A stretch of 22,996 bases of DNA. Origin: 2-02-FULL-43-13 sp043813805. GTDB lineage: Bacteria > Patescibacteriota > Minisyncoccia > Minisyncoccales > MHMH01. The translations under genes were made by a program, and so were the position numbers. Location of the stretch: the NCBI GenBank assembly GCA_043813805.1, contig JBDRKR010000006.1:1-22996 (forward strand). The letters are read 5' to 3'. Shown here piece by piece: positions 14,303 to 20,932 of this stretch (within the stretch, counting starts at the first letter, position 1; every line of letters starts with the position of its first letter). The notes under the pieces are model-generated. The model was not told the DNA's origin, ran no database searches, and saw only the letters and a program-made list of their open reading frames with translations.

Positions 14303-15445
14303 ATGAAAATAATAATATTAAAAGAAAACTTAAACAACGGGCTAAATATTATCGGACGGATTGCCGGTAAAAATTTAACCCTGCCTATTTTAAATAATAT
14401 TTTAATTGAAACTGAAGGAAGTTTTATTAATCTTTCTTCCACAGATTTAGAATTGGGTATTAAATATTGGTTATTGGCAAAAATAGAAAAAGAGGGAAAA
14501 ATTACAATTCCTTCTAAAATTTTAACCAGTTATATTAATCTTTTACCTAATAAGAAACTGACTTTAGAGGTAAAAAATCAAACATTATTTATTGACTGCG
14601 ACGACCAAAATACCCAAATTAAAGGACTGGACGCTCAAGATTACCCTATTATACCGACAATTAACGATAAAGATTTTATCAGTTTAGATGCTGCTTCTTT
14701 TTGTGAGGGATTAGCTCAAGTGGTGGATTTCGCCACTATAAATCAGGCCAGGCCGGAATTATCAGGAGTGTATTTAAGTTTTCAAAAAGATCGGGTACAA
14801 TTAACCGCTACCGACAGCGTGAGATTGGCTGAAAAAACGATATTTTTAAAAGAAAAGACGGATAAGAATTTCGCCTTTATTCTGCCTCAAAAAACAGCGC
14901 GCGAAATTATTAACATCTTTATTGAACAAAAAGGAGCGTTAAGATTATATTCATCGCCGAACCAGGTTTTATTTGAGTATTTAATGACAGAAACCGACCA
15001 CCCGCAAATACAAGTCGTTTCGAGATTAGTTGAAGGGGAATATCCTGACTACCAGGGGATTATTCCTAAAAAATACGAGGCGCAAATTATTTTATCTAAA
15101 AACGATTTTCTGAATCAGGTTAAAACGGCCAGCATTTTTAGCGGCAAGAATAATGAGATTAAGGTAAAAATTAATTCCCAAAAAGAAGGAATCGAAATAT
15201 TGTCGCAAAGCCCGGAATTGGGAGAAAACAAAAGCTTTCTTCCGGCTAAAATTACATACGGACAAGAAGGAAAAAAACAGGAAACAGCGGCGAATTTCAA
15301 TTACCGGTTTCTTATCGACGGGCTCTTAAATATTAAAAGCCTAAAGGTTATTTTTGAGCTTAACGGAGAGGACGGTCCGGCGGTTTTAAAACCCGCGGAA
15401 GATGCGACGTACATCTACGTCGTGATGCCGGTTAAAACCACTTAG
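14303..15445 (+). CDS. dnaN: DNA polymerase III beta subunit (sliding clamp)
   Basis: This is a 380-residue protein, a full-length clamp with three repeated domains. Recognisable segments are GKNLTLPILNNILIE, LSSTDLELGI, TIPSKILTSYINLLP, the middle-domain ARPELSGVYLSF...LTATDSVRLAEK, and the C-terminal end ATYIYVVMPVKTT that fits the conserved clamp tail. It encircles DNA and tethers polymerase. It is more AT-rich than dnaA. The stop codon overlaps the stop of the convergent penicillin-binding protein gene. No SD is seen before ATG 14303. Confidence 0.95.
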   Translation: MKIIILKENLNNGLNIIGRIAGKNLTLPILNNILIETEGSFINLSSTDLELGIKYWLLAKIEKEGKITIPSKILTSYINLLPNKKLTLEVKNQTLFIDCDDQNTQIKGLDAQDYPIIPTINDKDFISLDAASFCEGLAQVVDFATINQARPELSGVYLSFQKDRVQLTATDSVRLAEKTIFLKEKTDKNFAFILPQKTAREIINIFIEQKGALRLYSSPNQVLFEYLMTETDHPQIQVVSRLVEGEYPDYQGIIPKKYEAQIILSKNDFLNQVKTASIFSGKNNEIKVKINSQKEGIEILSQSPELGENKSFLPAKITYGQEGKKQETAANFNYRFLIDGLLNIKSLKVIFELNGEDGPAVLKPAEDATYIYVVMPVKTT

Positions 15446-17499
15446 TGCGCTATTGTCGAGCTCGCCAGCCAGTTTTCTCTGCCCGCCAGCCAGTTTTGAT
15501 ACTGAGAATCGTTTTTATCAAGCTCAACTTCTTCTTTTAAAACGGGAGTTTTATTTTCTGTTTGTTCGGGCTCTTGGAACAATTGGTTGCTCGGATATTC
15601 TTTCAAGGCTTTTTGAATAAATTTATTCCAAATAGGTCCGGCTAAAACTACTCCCGGTTCTTTTGACATTAACGCTCCGTTGTTATTGCCCACCCAGACG
15701 CCCACGGCAATCGAGGGGGTATAGCCGATGGTCCAGCCGTCTTTAAACTCTTGAGTGGTGCCGGTTTTTACCGCAATCTGATAGCCGGGTATATTTAAAA
15801 CAGAATATCTGCCGAATACCGGAGCTTTTGCCTCGTTATCGGAGAGGATGCTGTTAATCATTTTGGCGACATTCTCCTCCAAGACCCTTTGCGGGGTTTT
15901 TTTATTTTCTTCAATAATATTGCCTTTAGCATCCTCGATTTTAAGAATAGAAACCGGCGGAGATTTTAAACCGTTGTTGGCGAAGACACCGTAAGCCGAA
16001 ACCATATCTAAAAGTTTAACTTCGCCTCCTCCTAAAACCAAACTTAAACCGTACCAGGAAAGCGGCTGGTCTAAGGTAGTTATTCCAAAAGATTGGGCTG
16101 TTTTAATAGTGTCTCTCAATCCGGCCAAGTAAAGGACCTTTACCGCAGGTATATTGATTGATTGAGCCAGAGCATTGCGGAGAGAGATGGGCCCCCGGAA
16201 GTTCCCGGTGTAGTTTCCCGGGTGATAACAGTCCATACCGTATTGATCCTTTTCTTCGGCTGCTGTTGACGTGCAATTCGGATTAAATTCCGTTTTAACA
16301 TCCCAAAAGATCGTTTCGGGAGTCAGTCCTTTTTTAAAAGCCTCGGCATATGCAAAGGGTTTAAAGGCTGACCCCGGCTGCCTTTCGCCTAAAGTAGCTA
16401 TATCGAACTTCGGGTCAAAAAGGCATCCTTCTTCAGTCCCCGAGCACCCCTCGGGAATCGACGAGGTCGCGTACCAGTCAGCAGACCCGACCATGGCCAA
16501 AATCTCCCCATTTTGCGGATTAATCGCCACTAAAGAAGCGTTATAAGCGTTATAGGATTGGTTTACCTTCACCCCTTCCTCAATTATTTTTTCAGCCTCT
16601 TGCTGTAAATTCCAGTTGAGGGTTGTATAAACCTTCAGCCCTTTCTCTTTCAGGAAGCTGTCAGAGTACTTTTCTTCCAAATACTTTTTAATATAAAGAA
16701 CGAAATGAGGAGCTTTAATTGACTGATCGGGGCTGGCGAAAACCAAGATTTCGTTTTTTGCCTGTTCAGCATCTTCTTGAGAGATATACCCCTCCTGTAC
16801 CATACGGCCCAAGACGTAATTTTTTCTTATGATAAGGCTGTCTAAATTAGAGCCATAAGGAGATAATCTGCTCGGTGCCTGGATTAGGGAGGCTAAAGTT
16901 GCGGCTTGAGCCAAAGAAAGCTCGGCAGCCGATTTATTAAAAAATACTTGGCTGGCCGCTTCTACGCCGTAGGCGTTGGAGCCGAGCGGGATTTGGTTAA
17001 GATAAAACTCCAGAATTTGATCTTTAGAGTAGCGGCGCTCCAGCTCCAGCGTCAGAATAATCTCCTTTGCCTTGCGCTGGATGGTTTTGTCTAAAGTTAA
17101 AAAAGTAGACCTGATCAATTGCTGAGAAATCGTTGAGCCGCCGGAAGCCAGCAGTTTTCCGCTCGTAAGATTATTAATGATTGAACGGGCTACGCCCTTG
17201 AGGTCTATGCCAAAGTGATTGTAAAAATTCGAATCTTCAGTAGCGACGATGGCCCATTTTAAATTATTTGAAACTTGGTCCAAGGAAACAACCGTCCTTT
17301 TTTCTTCGTCGTAAATTTGATATAAGACGGTTTTTCCTTCCCGGTCATAGATTTTAGTCGGCAAAACAAAAGACTTCTCGGTGAAGACCTCGGGCCGAGG
17401 CAAGTCTTTAGCATAGTAGATAAAAAAAAGCGAAAAGCAAAAAACGCAAAAGAGGAAAAAAGCGGAGATGATTTTCAAAAACAAGCCCAAACGAAGCAT
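15442..17499 (-). CDS. Class A penicillin-binding protein (PBP1A-like, GT51 plus transpeptidase)
   Basis: This is a 685-residue protein. An N-terminal membrane anchor lies at about 6-30. The GT51 glycosyltransferase domain includes VATEDSNFYNHFG (catalytic Glu88), GGSTISQQLIRS and the LELERRYSKDQILEFYLNQIPLG segment. The transpeptidase domain has SxxK as SAFK (Ser377, Lys380), SxN as SIN, and KTG (Lys578). Thus both polymerisation and crosslinking of peptidoglycan are predicted, at the outer face of the membrane. A Glu/Lys-rich tail follows. The message seems leaderless: -10 TAAAAT ends 6 bases before ATG, from a promoter whose -35 overlaps that of tyrS. Its stop overlaps that of dnaN. Confidence 0.93.
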   Translation of the reverse strand: MLRLGLFLKIISAFFLFCVFCFSLFFIYYAKDLPRPEVFTEKSFVLPTKIYDREGKTVLYQIYDEEKRTVVSLDQVSNNLKWAIVATEDSNFYNHFGIDLKGVARSIINNLTSGKLLASGGSTISQQLIRSTFLTLDKTIQRKAKEIILTLELERRYSKDQILEFYLNQIPLGSNAYGVEAASQVFFNKSAAELSLAQAATLASLIQAPSRLSPYGSNLDSLIIRKNYVLGRMVQEGYISQEDAEQAKNEILVFASPDQSIKAPHFVLYIKKYLEEKYSDSFLKEKGLKVYTTLNWNLQQEAEKIIEEGVKVNQSYNAYNASLVAINPQNGEILAMVGSADWYATSSIPEGCSGTEEGCLFDPKFDIATLGERQPGSAFKPFAYAEAFKKGLTPETIFWDVKTEFNPNCTSTAAEEKDQYGMDCYHPGNYTGNFRGPISLRNALAQSINIPAVKVLYLAGLRDTIKTAQSFGITTLDQPLSWYGLSLVLGGGEVKLLDMVSAYGVFANNGLKSPPVSILKIEDAKGNIIEENKKTPQRVLEENVAKMINSILSDNEAKAPVFGRYSVLNIPGYQIAVKTGTTQEFKDGWTIGYTPSIAVGVWVGNNNGALMSKEPGVVLAGPIWNKFIQKALKEYPSNQLFQEPEQTENKTPVLKEEVELDKNDSQYQNWLAGRENWLASSTIAH

Positions 17500-17505
17500 G
17501 GGATT

Positions 17506-17534
17506 ATTTTACTAAATTTTCGTCAAATTGGCAA
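17506..17534 (-). promoter_or_regulatory. Leaderless promoter of the PBP gene
   Basis: On the minus strand TTGCCA (17529-17534), 17-base spacer, TAAAAT (17506-17511), then 6 bases to ATG 17499. Five of its six -35 positions are shared with the tyrS -35 on the other strand. Confidence 0.72.
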
Positions 17535-17556
17535 ACGGCTCCTATTTTGTTATGAT
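17528..17556 (+). promoter_or_regulatory. Leaderless promoter of tyrS
   Basis: TTGGCA (17528-17533), 17-base spacer ending TGT (extended -10), TATGAT (17551-17556), then 6 bases to ATG 17563, so +1 coincides with the start codon. Confidence 0.78.
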
Positions 17557-17562
17557 GAAAAT

Positions 17563-18756
17563 ATGAAAATCCTCACCGATCCGCAAAAAATTAAAGAGCT
17601 TTTGACGCGTGGAGTGGAAGAAATAATAGAGAGAGAGGATATAGAAAAAAAACTGAAAAGCGGGAAACAGTTAAGGGTTAAATTTGGGACCGACCCCACC
17701 AGCCCGAATCTTCATATCGGCAGATCTGTTCCTTTATTTAAACTGAGGGACTTCCAGGAGTTAGGACACAAAATAGTTTTGATTATAGGAGATTTTACCG
17801 GGGTTATCGGAGATACATCAGATAAAGATTCAGAGCGGCCGATGTTGAGCGAGGACCAGGTCAAGAAGAATATGGGGAGTTATGTCGAACAGGTAAAGAA
17901 GATAATTAATATCAAAGAGTGCGAAGTTCATTATAACAGCGAATGGTTTAAAAAATTAAATTATTATGAGATTGGCAAGCAAGCAGATGTTTTTTCACTA
18001 AACGAGTTTATCTCGAGAGAAAACATTAAACGGCGATTGGATGACGGGAAACGCATCTCGTTACGAGAACTGCTCTATCCTTTAATGCAGGGTTACGATT
18101 CTGTAATGGTAAAAGCCGATGTGGAAGTCGGCGGCACGGATCAAAGGTTTAATCTGTTAGCGGGCCGCAAGCTGCAGAGATATTATAATCAGCAACCTCA
18201 AGATATTATTACCAACCCGCTGGTTGAAGGATTGGATGGAAGAAAAATGAGTTCCAGCTGGGGCAACGCCATTAATTTATTTGATCCGGCCGACGAGATG
18301 TACGGTAAAATAATGTCCCTGAAGGATGAATTAATTATTAAATATTTTATTTTAGCGACAAGGGTTGATTTAACAGAAATTGATAAATATAAAAGAGAAT
18401 TGTTGGCCGGCGGAAACCCAAAAGAATATAAGATGAAATTAGCCTTTGAGATTGTCAGGTTTTATTATGATAAAAAAGCAGCCGAAAAAGCGGAACAGGA
18501 ATTTCAGAAAGTCTTTAGAGACAAGGGATTGCCGTCCGACGTTCAGGAGGTTTTTATAAAAGAGAAAGAGCTTAATATTCTCGACTTGCTGATTAAAACA
18601 AAAATGGCTTTATCTAAAGCCGAAGCGAGAAGATTAATTGACCAGGGCGGTGTGGCGATGGACGGCGAGATTCAAAAAGACCGGGAAAAAATCGTTAAGA
18701 TAAAAAAAGGCGAAGTTATCCGGGTGGGTAAAAGGAAATTCGCCAAAATTGCTTAA
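17563..18756 (+). CDS. tyrS: Tyrosyl-tRNA synthetase
   Basis: This is a 397-residue protein of class Ia. The HIGH motif is HIGR (51-54) in FGTDPTSPNLHIGR, and KMSKS is KMSSS (228-232). The tyrosine pocket region LMQGYDSVMVKADVEVGGTDQRFN is typical of TyrRS. A C-terminal S4-like RNA-binding domain (about 335-397, KMALSKAEARRLIDQGGVAMDGE) binds the tRNA. It charges tRNA-Tyr in the cytoplasm. It is transcribed alone from a leaderless promoter and ends at a bidirectional terminator 9 bases downstream. Confidence 0.95.
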   Translation: MKILTDPQKIKELLTRGVEEIIEREDIEKKLKSGKQLRVKFGTDPTSPNLHIGRSVPLFKLRDFQELGHKIVLIIGDFTGVIGDTSDKDSERPMLSEDQVKKNMGSYVEQVKKIINIKECEVHYNSEWFKKLNYYEIGKQADVFSLNEFISRENIKRRLDDGKRISLRELLYPLMQGYDSVMVKADVEVGGTDQRFNLLAGRKLQRYYNQQPQDIITNPLVEGLDGRKMSSSWGNAINLFDPADEMYGKIMSLKDELIIKYFILATRVDLTEIDKYKRELLAGGNPKEYKMKLAFEIVRFYYDKKAAEKAEQEFQKVFRDKGLPSDVQEVFIKEKELNILDLLIKTKMALSKAEARRLIDQGGVAMDGEIQKDREKIVKIKKGEVIRVGKRKFAKIA

Positions 18757-18764
18757 TGTAAAAC

Positions 18765-18790
18765 AAAAATCCCCCAAGCGGGGGATTTTT
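18765..18790. terminator. Bidirectional terminator after tyrS
   Basis: AAAAATCCCCC (18765-18775), loop AAGC, GGGGGATTTTT (18780-18790): an 11-bp stem with flanking A and T runs. It serves tyrS and the convergent small acidic ORF. Confidence 0.9.
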
Positions 18791-18795
18791 GCGTT

Positions 18796-18936
18796 TTACT
18801 CTTCAAGATTGTCTCCTTTTTCGTCACCAGTGACCTCTTCGGTCTCGTCGGTTTTTTCGTCGGTTTTTTCCTCCTCCTCTTCTTCCTCAGTTTCATCCTC
18901 ACCAGAGAAAGGAGCTAGATCTTTTTCGTAAACCAT
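18796..18936 (-). CDS. Small highly acidic protein, 46 residues
   Basis: Reading the minus strand from ATG 18934-18936 gives MVYEKDLAPFSGEDE followed by a run of seven Glu, KTDEKTDETEEVTGDEKGDNLEE and a TAA stop. About half the residues are Asp or Glu. The overlapping plus-strand Ser-rich frame (from 18749) is its shadow. Support: a strong TTGACA/TATAAT promoter upstream, a terminator 6 bases after the stop, and a clean MVYEKDLAPF head followed by a low-complexity tail. No function is known; acidic tails of this type can bind basic proteins or ribosomal proteins, but that is a guess. No SD precedes the start, which lowers confidence. The same transcript could instead act as an RNA. Confidence 0.6.
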   Translation of the reverse strand: MVYEKDLAPFSGEDETEEEEEEEKTDEKTDETEEVTGDEKGDNLEE

Positions 18937-19002
18937 GTTTAGTTTTTTATTTTTTCATTATAAATTATATCGACCTTTGCCCGTTTTGACTCTACAAGGG
19001 GT

Positions 19003-19030
19003 ATTATAATGTCTGAAGAAGTCCTGTCAA
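19003..19030 (-). promoter_or_regulatory. Strong promoter for the acidic small ORF
   Basis: On the minus strand TTGACA (19025-19030, overlapping the ruvC stop), 16-base spacer, TATAAT (19003-19008). The leader would be about 60 bases. It holds two further TATAAT copies (18964-18969 and 18957-18962) without good -35 boxes. Confidence 0.72.
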
Positions 19031-19518
19031 GCGTTTCTGGCAAAAACATAGGTAAGGGCTATGGCTAAAGCATCAGCTGCGTCGTCTGGCTTGGGGATAT
19101 CTTTCATACCGAAAATCGCTTTAACTTTTTTCTGCACCTGGATTTTTTCAGCCCTGCCCGAGCCGGCTATCAGCATTTTGACCTGGGGAGGAGTAAATTC
19201 GTGAACCGGGATGTTCTTTTTGGCCGCGGTTAGTAAGATCACTCCCTTGGCCTGGCTCACCGGCATAGCCGTTTTCATATTATTAAAGAAAAAGAGACGT
19301 TCTACCACCATTATTTTCGGATGGTGCGTTTTTAAAAGCTGGGTGAGTTCGTTGTAAATCTTCTTAAGTCGCTGAGGCATCTCCATCTCCGGGCTTGTTC
19401 TGATCGAACCGTAACTCAGGCATTGAAAATTGTCTTTATCTTTACTCTTCAGGCTTTTTGCCAAAATAACGCCGTAGCCCGTAGTCGCCGTGCCCGGATC
19501 GATTCCCAAAATTATCAT
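19027..19518 (-). CDS. ruvC: Holliday junction resolvase RuvC
   Basis: This is a 163-residue protein of usual family length. It starts MIILGIDPGTATTGYGV (Asp7 catalytic), has VVERLFFFNNMKTAMPVSQAKG (Glu73) and PDDAADALAIAL (Asp145/146 and Asp149). This is the four-acid active site of RuvC, a dimeric endonuclease that resolves recombination junctions with RuvAB; ruvA and ruvB are not in the window. It lies 47 bases after yebC, a common pairing. An extended -10 (TGA-TATATT) lies 11 bases before its ATG, so it may also have its own start point. Stop is TGA. Confidence 0.94.
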   Translation of the reverse strand: MIILGIDPGTATTGYGVILAKSLKSKDKDNFQCLSYGSIRTSPEMEMPQRLKKIYNELTQLLKTHHPKIMVVERLFFFNNMKTAMPVSQAKGVILLTAAKKNIPVHEFTPPQVKMLIAGSGRAEKIQVQKKVKAIFGMKDIPKPDDAADALAIALTYVFARNA

Positions 19519-19529
19519 AGTGAAAATTC

Positions 19530-19551
19530 AATATATCAGGCGAGAGGCCTG
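19530..19551 (-). promoter_or_regulatory. Possible extended -10 promoter and small hairpin before ruvC
   Basis: On the minus strand TGA plus TATATT (-10 at 19530-19535), with a poor -35. A 5-bp inverted repeat CAGGC/GCCTG (19537-19551) lies immediately upstream in the spacer. The start codon follows after 11 bases with no SD. Confidence 0.4.
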
Positions 19552-19565
19552 CTATAAGATAAAAA

Positions 19566-20279
19566 TTATTCTTTGAAATTAGAATATATCTCCTGGACAT
19601 CATCGCTGCCGTCCAATGCCTCAAAAAGCTTTTCGCAGGCCTTTTTATCCGCCTCGCTTATCGCAATGTTTTCTTTTGCCACCCAGCCGATTGATGCGCT
19701 TTCAATTTTCATATTTTTCTCTTCCAGCCCTTTTTTCACTTTTTCAATTTCTTCGGGTTTTGTATATACATCTAAAAAATCATGATCGCAAGAAACATCG
19801 TCAGCTCCGGCTTCAATAGCCGCCAACTCCGCCTCTTCTTTGTTTTCGTGACTGACGGTAATTTCTCCTTTTCTGTTGAACATCCATCGCACCCCTCCTT
19901 CGCCGACAAACTTCCCGCCGTTTTGGTTTAAAATCTGCCGAACTTCATTAAATGTCCTGTTTTTGTTGTCGGTGATTCCTTCGACAATAATAGCCACTCC
20001 GCCCGGGCCGTAACCTTCAAAAAGCACGGTCTCTAAAATACCTCCCTCTAATTCGCCTGTTCCCTTTTTAATAGCCCGTTCGATATTGTCGGCGGGCATA
20101 TTAAAAGATTTAGCTTTTTCAACAACCATTCTTAATCTGGTGTTAAAAATAACGTCGCCGCCGCCTTCCCTGGCCGCGAGAGAGAGCTCCCTGGCTATTT
20201 TAGAAAACGCCTGGCCCTTTTTGGCGTCAGCTGCTCCTTTTTTGAATTTAATTGTTTTCCAATGAGAATGGCCCGACAT
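19566..20279 (-). CDS. yebC: YebC/PmpR family regulatory protein
   Basis: This is a 237-residue protein, full length. It opens MSGHSHWKTIKFKKGAADAKKG, the family hallmark, followed by FSKIARELSLAAREGGGD, NMPADNIERAIKKGTG and YGPGGVAIIVEGITDNKNRT. YebC-type proteins were described as transcription regulators, and YebC family members also act in translation by easing ribosome stalling at proline stretches. It precedes ruvC, as in many bacteria. The promoter (TTGAAA-17-TACGAT) lies 8 bases before the ATG, so a leaderless message is likely. Confidence 0.93.
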   Translation of the reverse strand: MSGHSHWKTIKFKKGAADAKKGQAFSKIARELSLAAREGGGDVIFNTRLRMVVEKAKSFNMPADNIERAIKKGTGELEGGILETVLFEGYGPGGVAIIVEGITDNKNRTFNEVRQILNQNGGKFVGEGGVRWMFNRKGEITVSHENKEEAELAAIEAGADDVSCDHDFLDVYTKPEEIEKVKKGLEEKNMKIESASIGWVAKENIAISEADKKACEKLFEALDGSDDVQEIYSNFKE

Positions 20280-20287
20280 GTTTTTTT

Positions 20288-20316
20288 ATCGTAACTTATT
20301 TTAACCTTTTTTTCAA
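20288..20316 (-). promoter_or_regulatory. Promoter of yebC (leaderless)
   Basis: On the minus strand TTGAAA (20311-20316), 17-base spacer, TACGAT (20288-20293), then 8 bases to ATG 20279. The promoter overlaps the last codons of the comEA-like gene. Confidence 0.55.
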
Positions 20317-20769
20317 GATAAGAATTGTTATCCCCGAAGAAATGGCGATGGCGATAGCGAGCAAGATGGGCGTTTGATTGCCCTGAACCGCGTTGAAGGG
20401 TTTACCCTGAGCTTGTCGGATGGGTTCTCCCGCAGCCGCCAACTCGCTATTGGGGAGAGGTTTAGCCTCTTCCATTTGAGGTTCGGCTTCTATTGCATTG
20501 ATCGATAAATCCACCCAAGCCAGGGCTTGTTTTTTAATATCTTCAACCCTTTTTTCGCCGATGCCTTTGATTCTTATCAGATCGTTCAAGGAAGAAAACG
20601 GCCTTAAGGAAATCAGCTCCTGAGCCCTTGTTTCCCCGATATGGACAATCTTAATCAGGTCTTCTAAGGGGGCGGTATTGATATCTATTTTTTCCGCCGC
20701 AAAAACAAAATTGAGAGTAATTAAGCAAAAAACCGCCGTAAAAACAGCGGCCCTTGACATTTTTCTCAT
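20296..20769 (-). CDS. ComEA-like helix-hairpin-helix protein with C-terminal membrane anchor
   Basis: This is a 157-residue protein. A signal peptide covers about 1-25 (ending VFAAEK). A ComEA-type double HhH domain follows (about 27-87): KIDINTAPLEDLIKIVHIGETRAQELI and DLIRIKGIGEKRVEDIKK. Next is a linker (about 90-132) and a C-terminal membrane helix (about 134-152) ending KKRLK. ComEA binds incoming DNA at the cell surface during natural transformation, and a pilB gene is next door. Unusually the anchor is C-terminal rather than N-terminal. The linker includes RQAQGKPFNAVQG, which reads from a sequence typical of dispersed CPR repeats. A TATTAT box lies 8 bases before the ATG, again a leaderless layout, though its -35 is poor. 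Confidence 0.82.
   Translation of the reverse strand: MRKMSRAAVFTAVFCLITLNFVFAAEKIDINTAPLEDLIKIVHIGETRAQELISLRPFSSLNDLIRIKGIGEKRVEDIKKQALAWVDLSINAIEAEPQMEEAKPLPNSELAAAGEPIRQAQGKPFNAVQGNQTPILLAIAIAISSGITILILKKRLK
20381..20420. repeat. Dispersed-repeat-like segment inside the comEA-like gene
   Basis: About 40 bases containing two CCCTGA copies (20381, 20405) and the inverted pair GGGT-TT-ACCC (20398-20407). On the coding strand it reads GACAAGCTCAGGGTAAACCC and encodes RQAQGKPF in the linker. I recall this sequence type as a recurrent repeat in CPR and some Chloroflexi genomes. Only one copy is in this window, so the repeat call needs the whole genome. Confidence 0.5.
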
Positions 20770-20782
20770 AATAGACTATAAT
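20754..20782 (+). promoter_or_regulatory. Perfect-consensus promoter for a small RNA
   Basis: TTGACA (20754-20759), 17-base spacer, TATAAT (20777-20782), both exact, on the plus strand. It is divergent from the comEA-like gene and overlaps its first codons. No ORF of note lies downstream; the structured element at 20788-20925 does. Confidence 0.85.
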
Positions 20783-20787
20783 AGAAC

Positions 20788-20925
20788 ATTAAAACGGTTC
20801 CAGATCTGGGGGCAGGAGTGTCTCTTAGTTCGGACATCTTGGCGCGAGCGAAGTTGTTCCTCGGAGAAATTCTAAACTTTATGTTCCCAAGCTAGAGCGC
20901 CCCCAGATCTGGGGCTATTTTTTTT
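20788..20925 (+). ncRNA. Structured small RNA of unknown class, about 135 bases
   Basis: The RNA should start near 20788 from a perfect promoter. A 14-bp perfect stem joins 20800-20813 (CCAGATCTGGGGGC) to 20899-20912, extended by four weaker pairs (20796-20799 with 20913-20916). The enclosed 85 bases contain a likely hairpin at about 20832-20860 closed by a GCGA (GNRA) loop. Transcription should end at the T8 run (20918-20925). It fills the comEA-pilB gap and ends 7 bases before the pilB stop. Size and shape allow a 6S-like RNA, but I see no decisive 6S, SRP or tmRNA motif. Existence as a transcript is well supported; class is unknown. Confidence 0.72.
20901..20925 (+). terminator. Terminator of the small RNA
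   Basis: The palindrome CCCCAGATCTGGGG (20901-20914) is followed by CTA and eight T. The same bases also pair with the 5' arm of the RNA, so two foldings compete. Confidence 0.82.
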
Positions 20926-20932
20926 ACAATAA

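Noticed and set aside
18749..18931. Plus-strand 60-residue Ser-rich ORF overlapping the tyrS end
   Set aside because: It runs through the tyrS terminator and is the shadow of the minus-strand acidic ORF.
20788..20925. Identification of the small RNA as SRP RNA or tmRNA
   Set aside because: The conserved SRP loop bases around GGAAG...AGCA and any tmRNA tag frame or tRNA-like ends are not visible.
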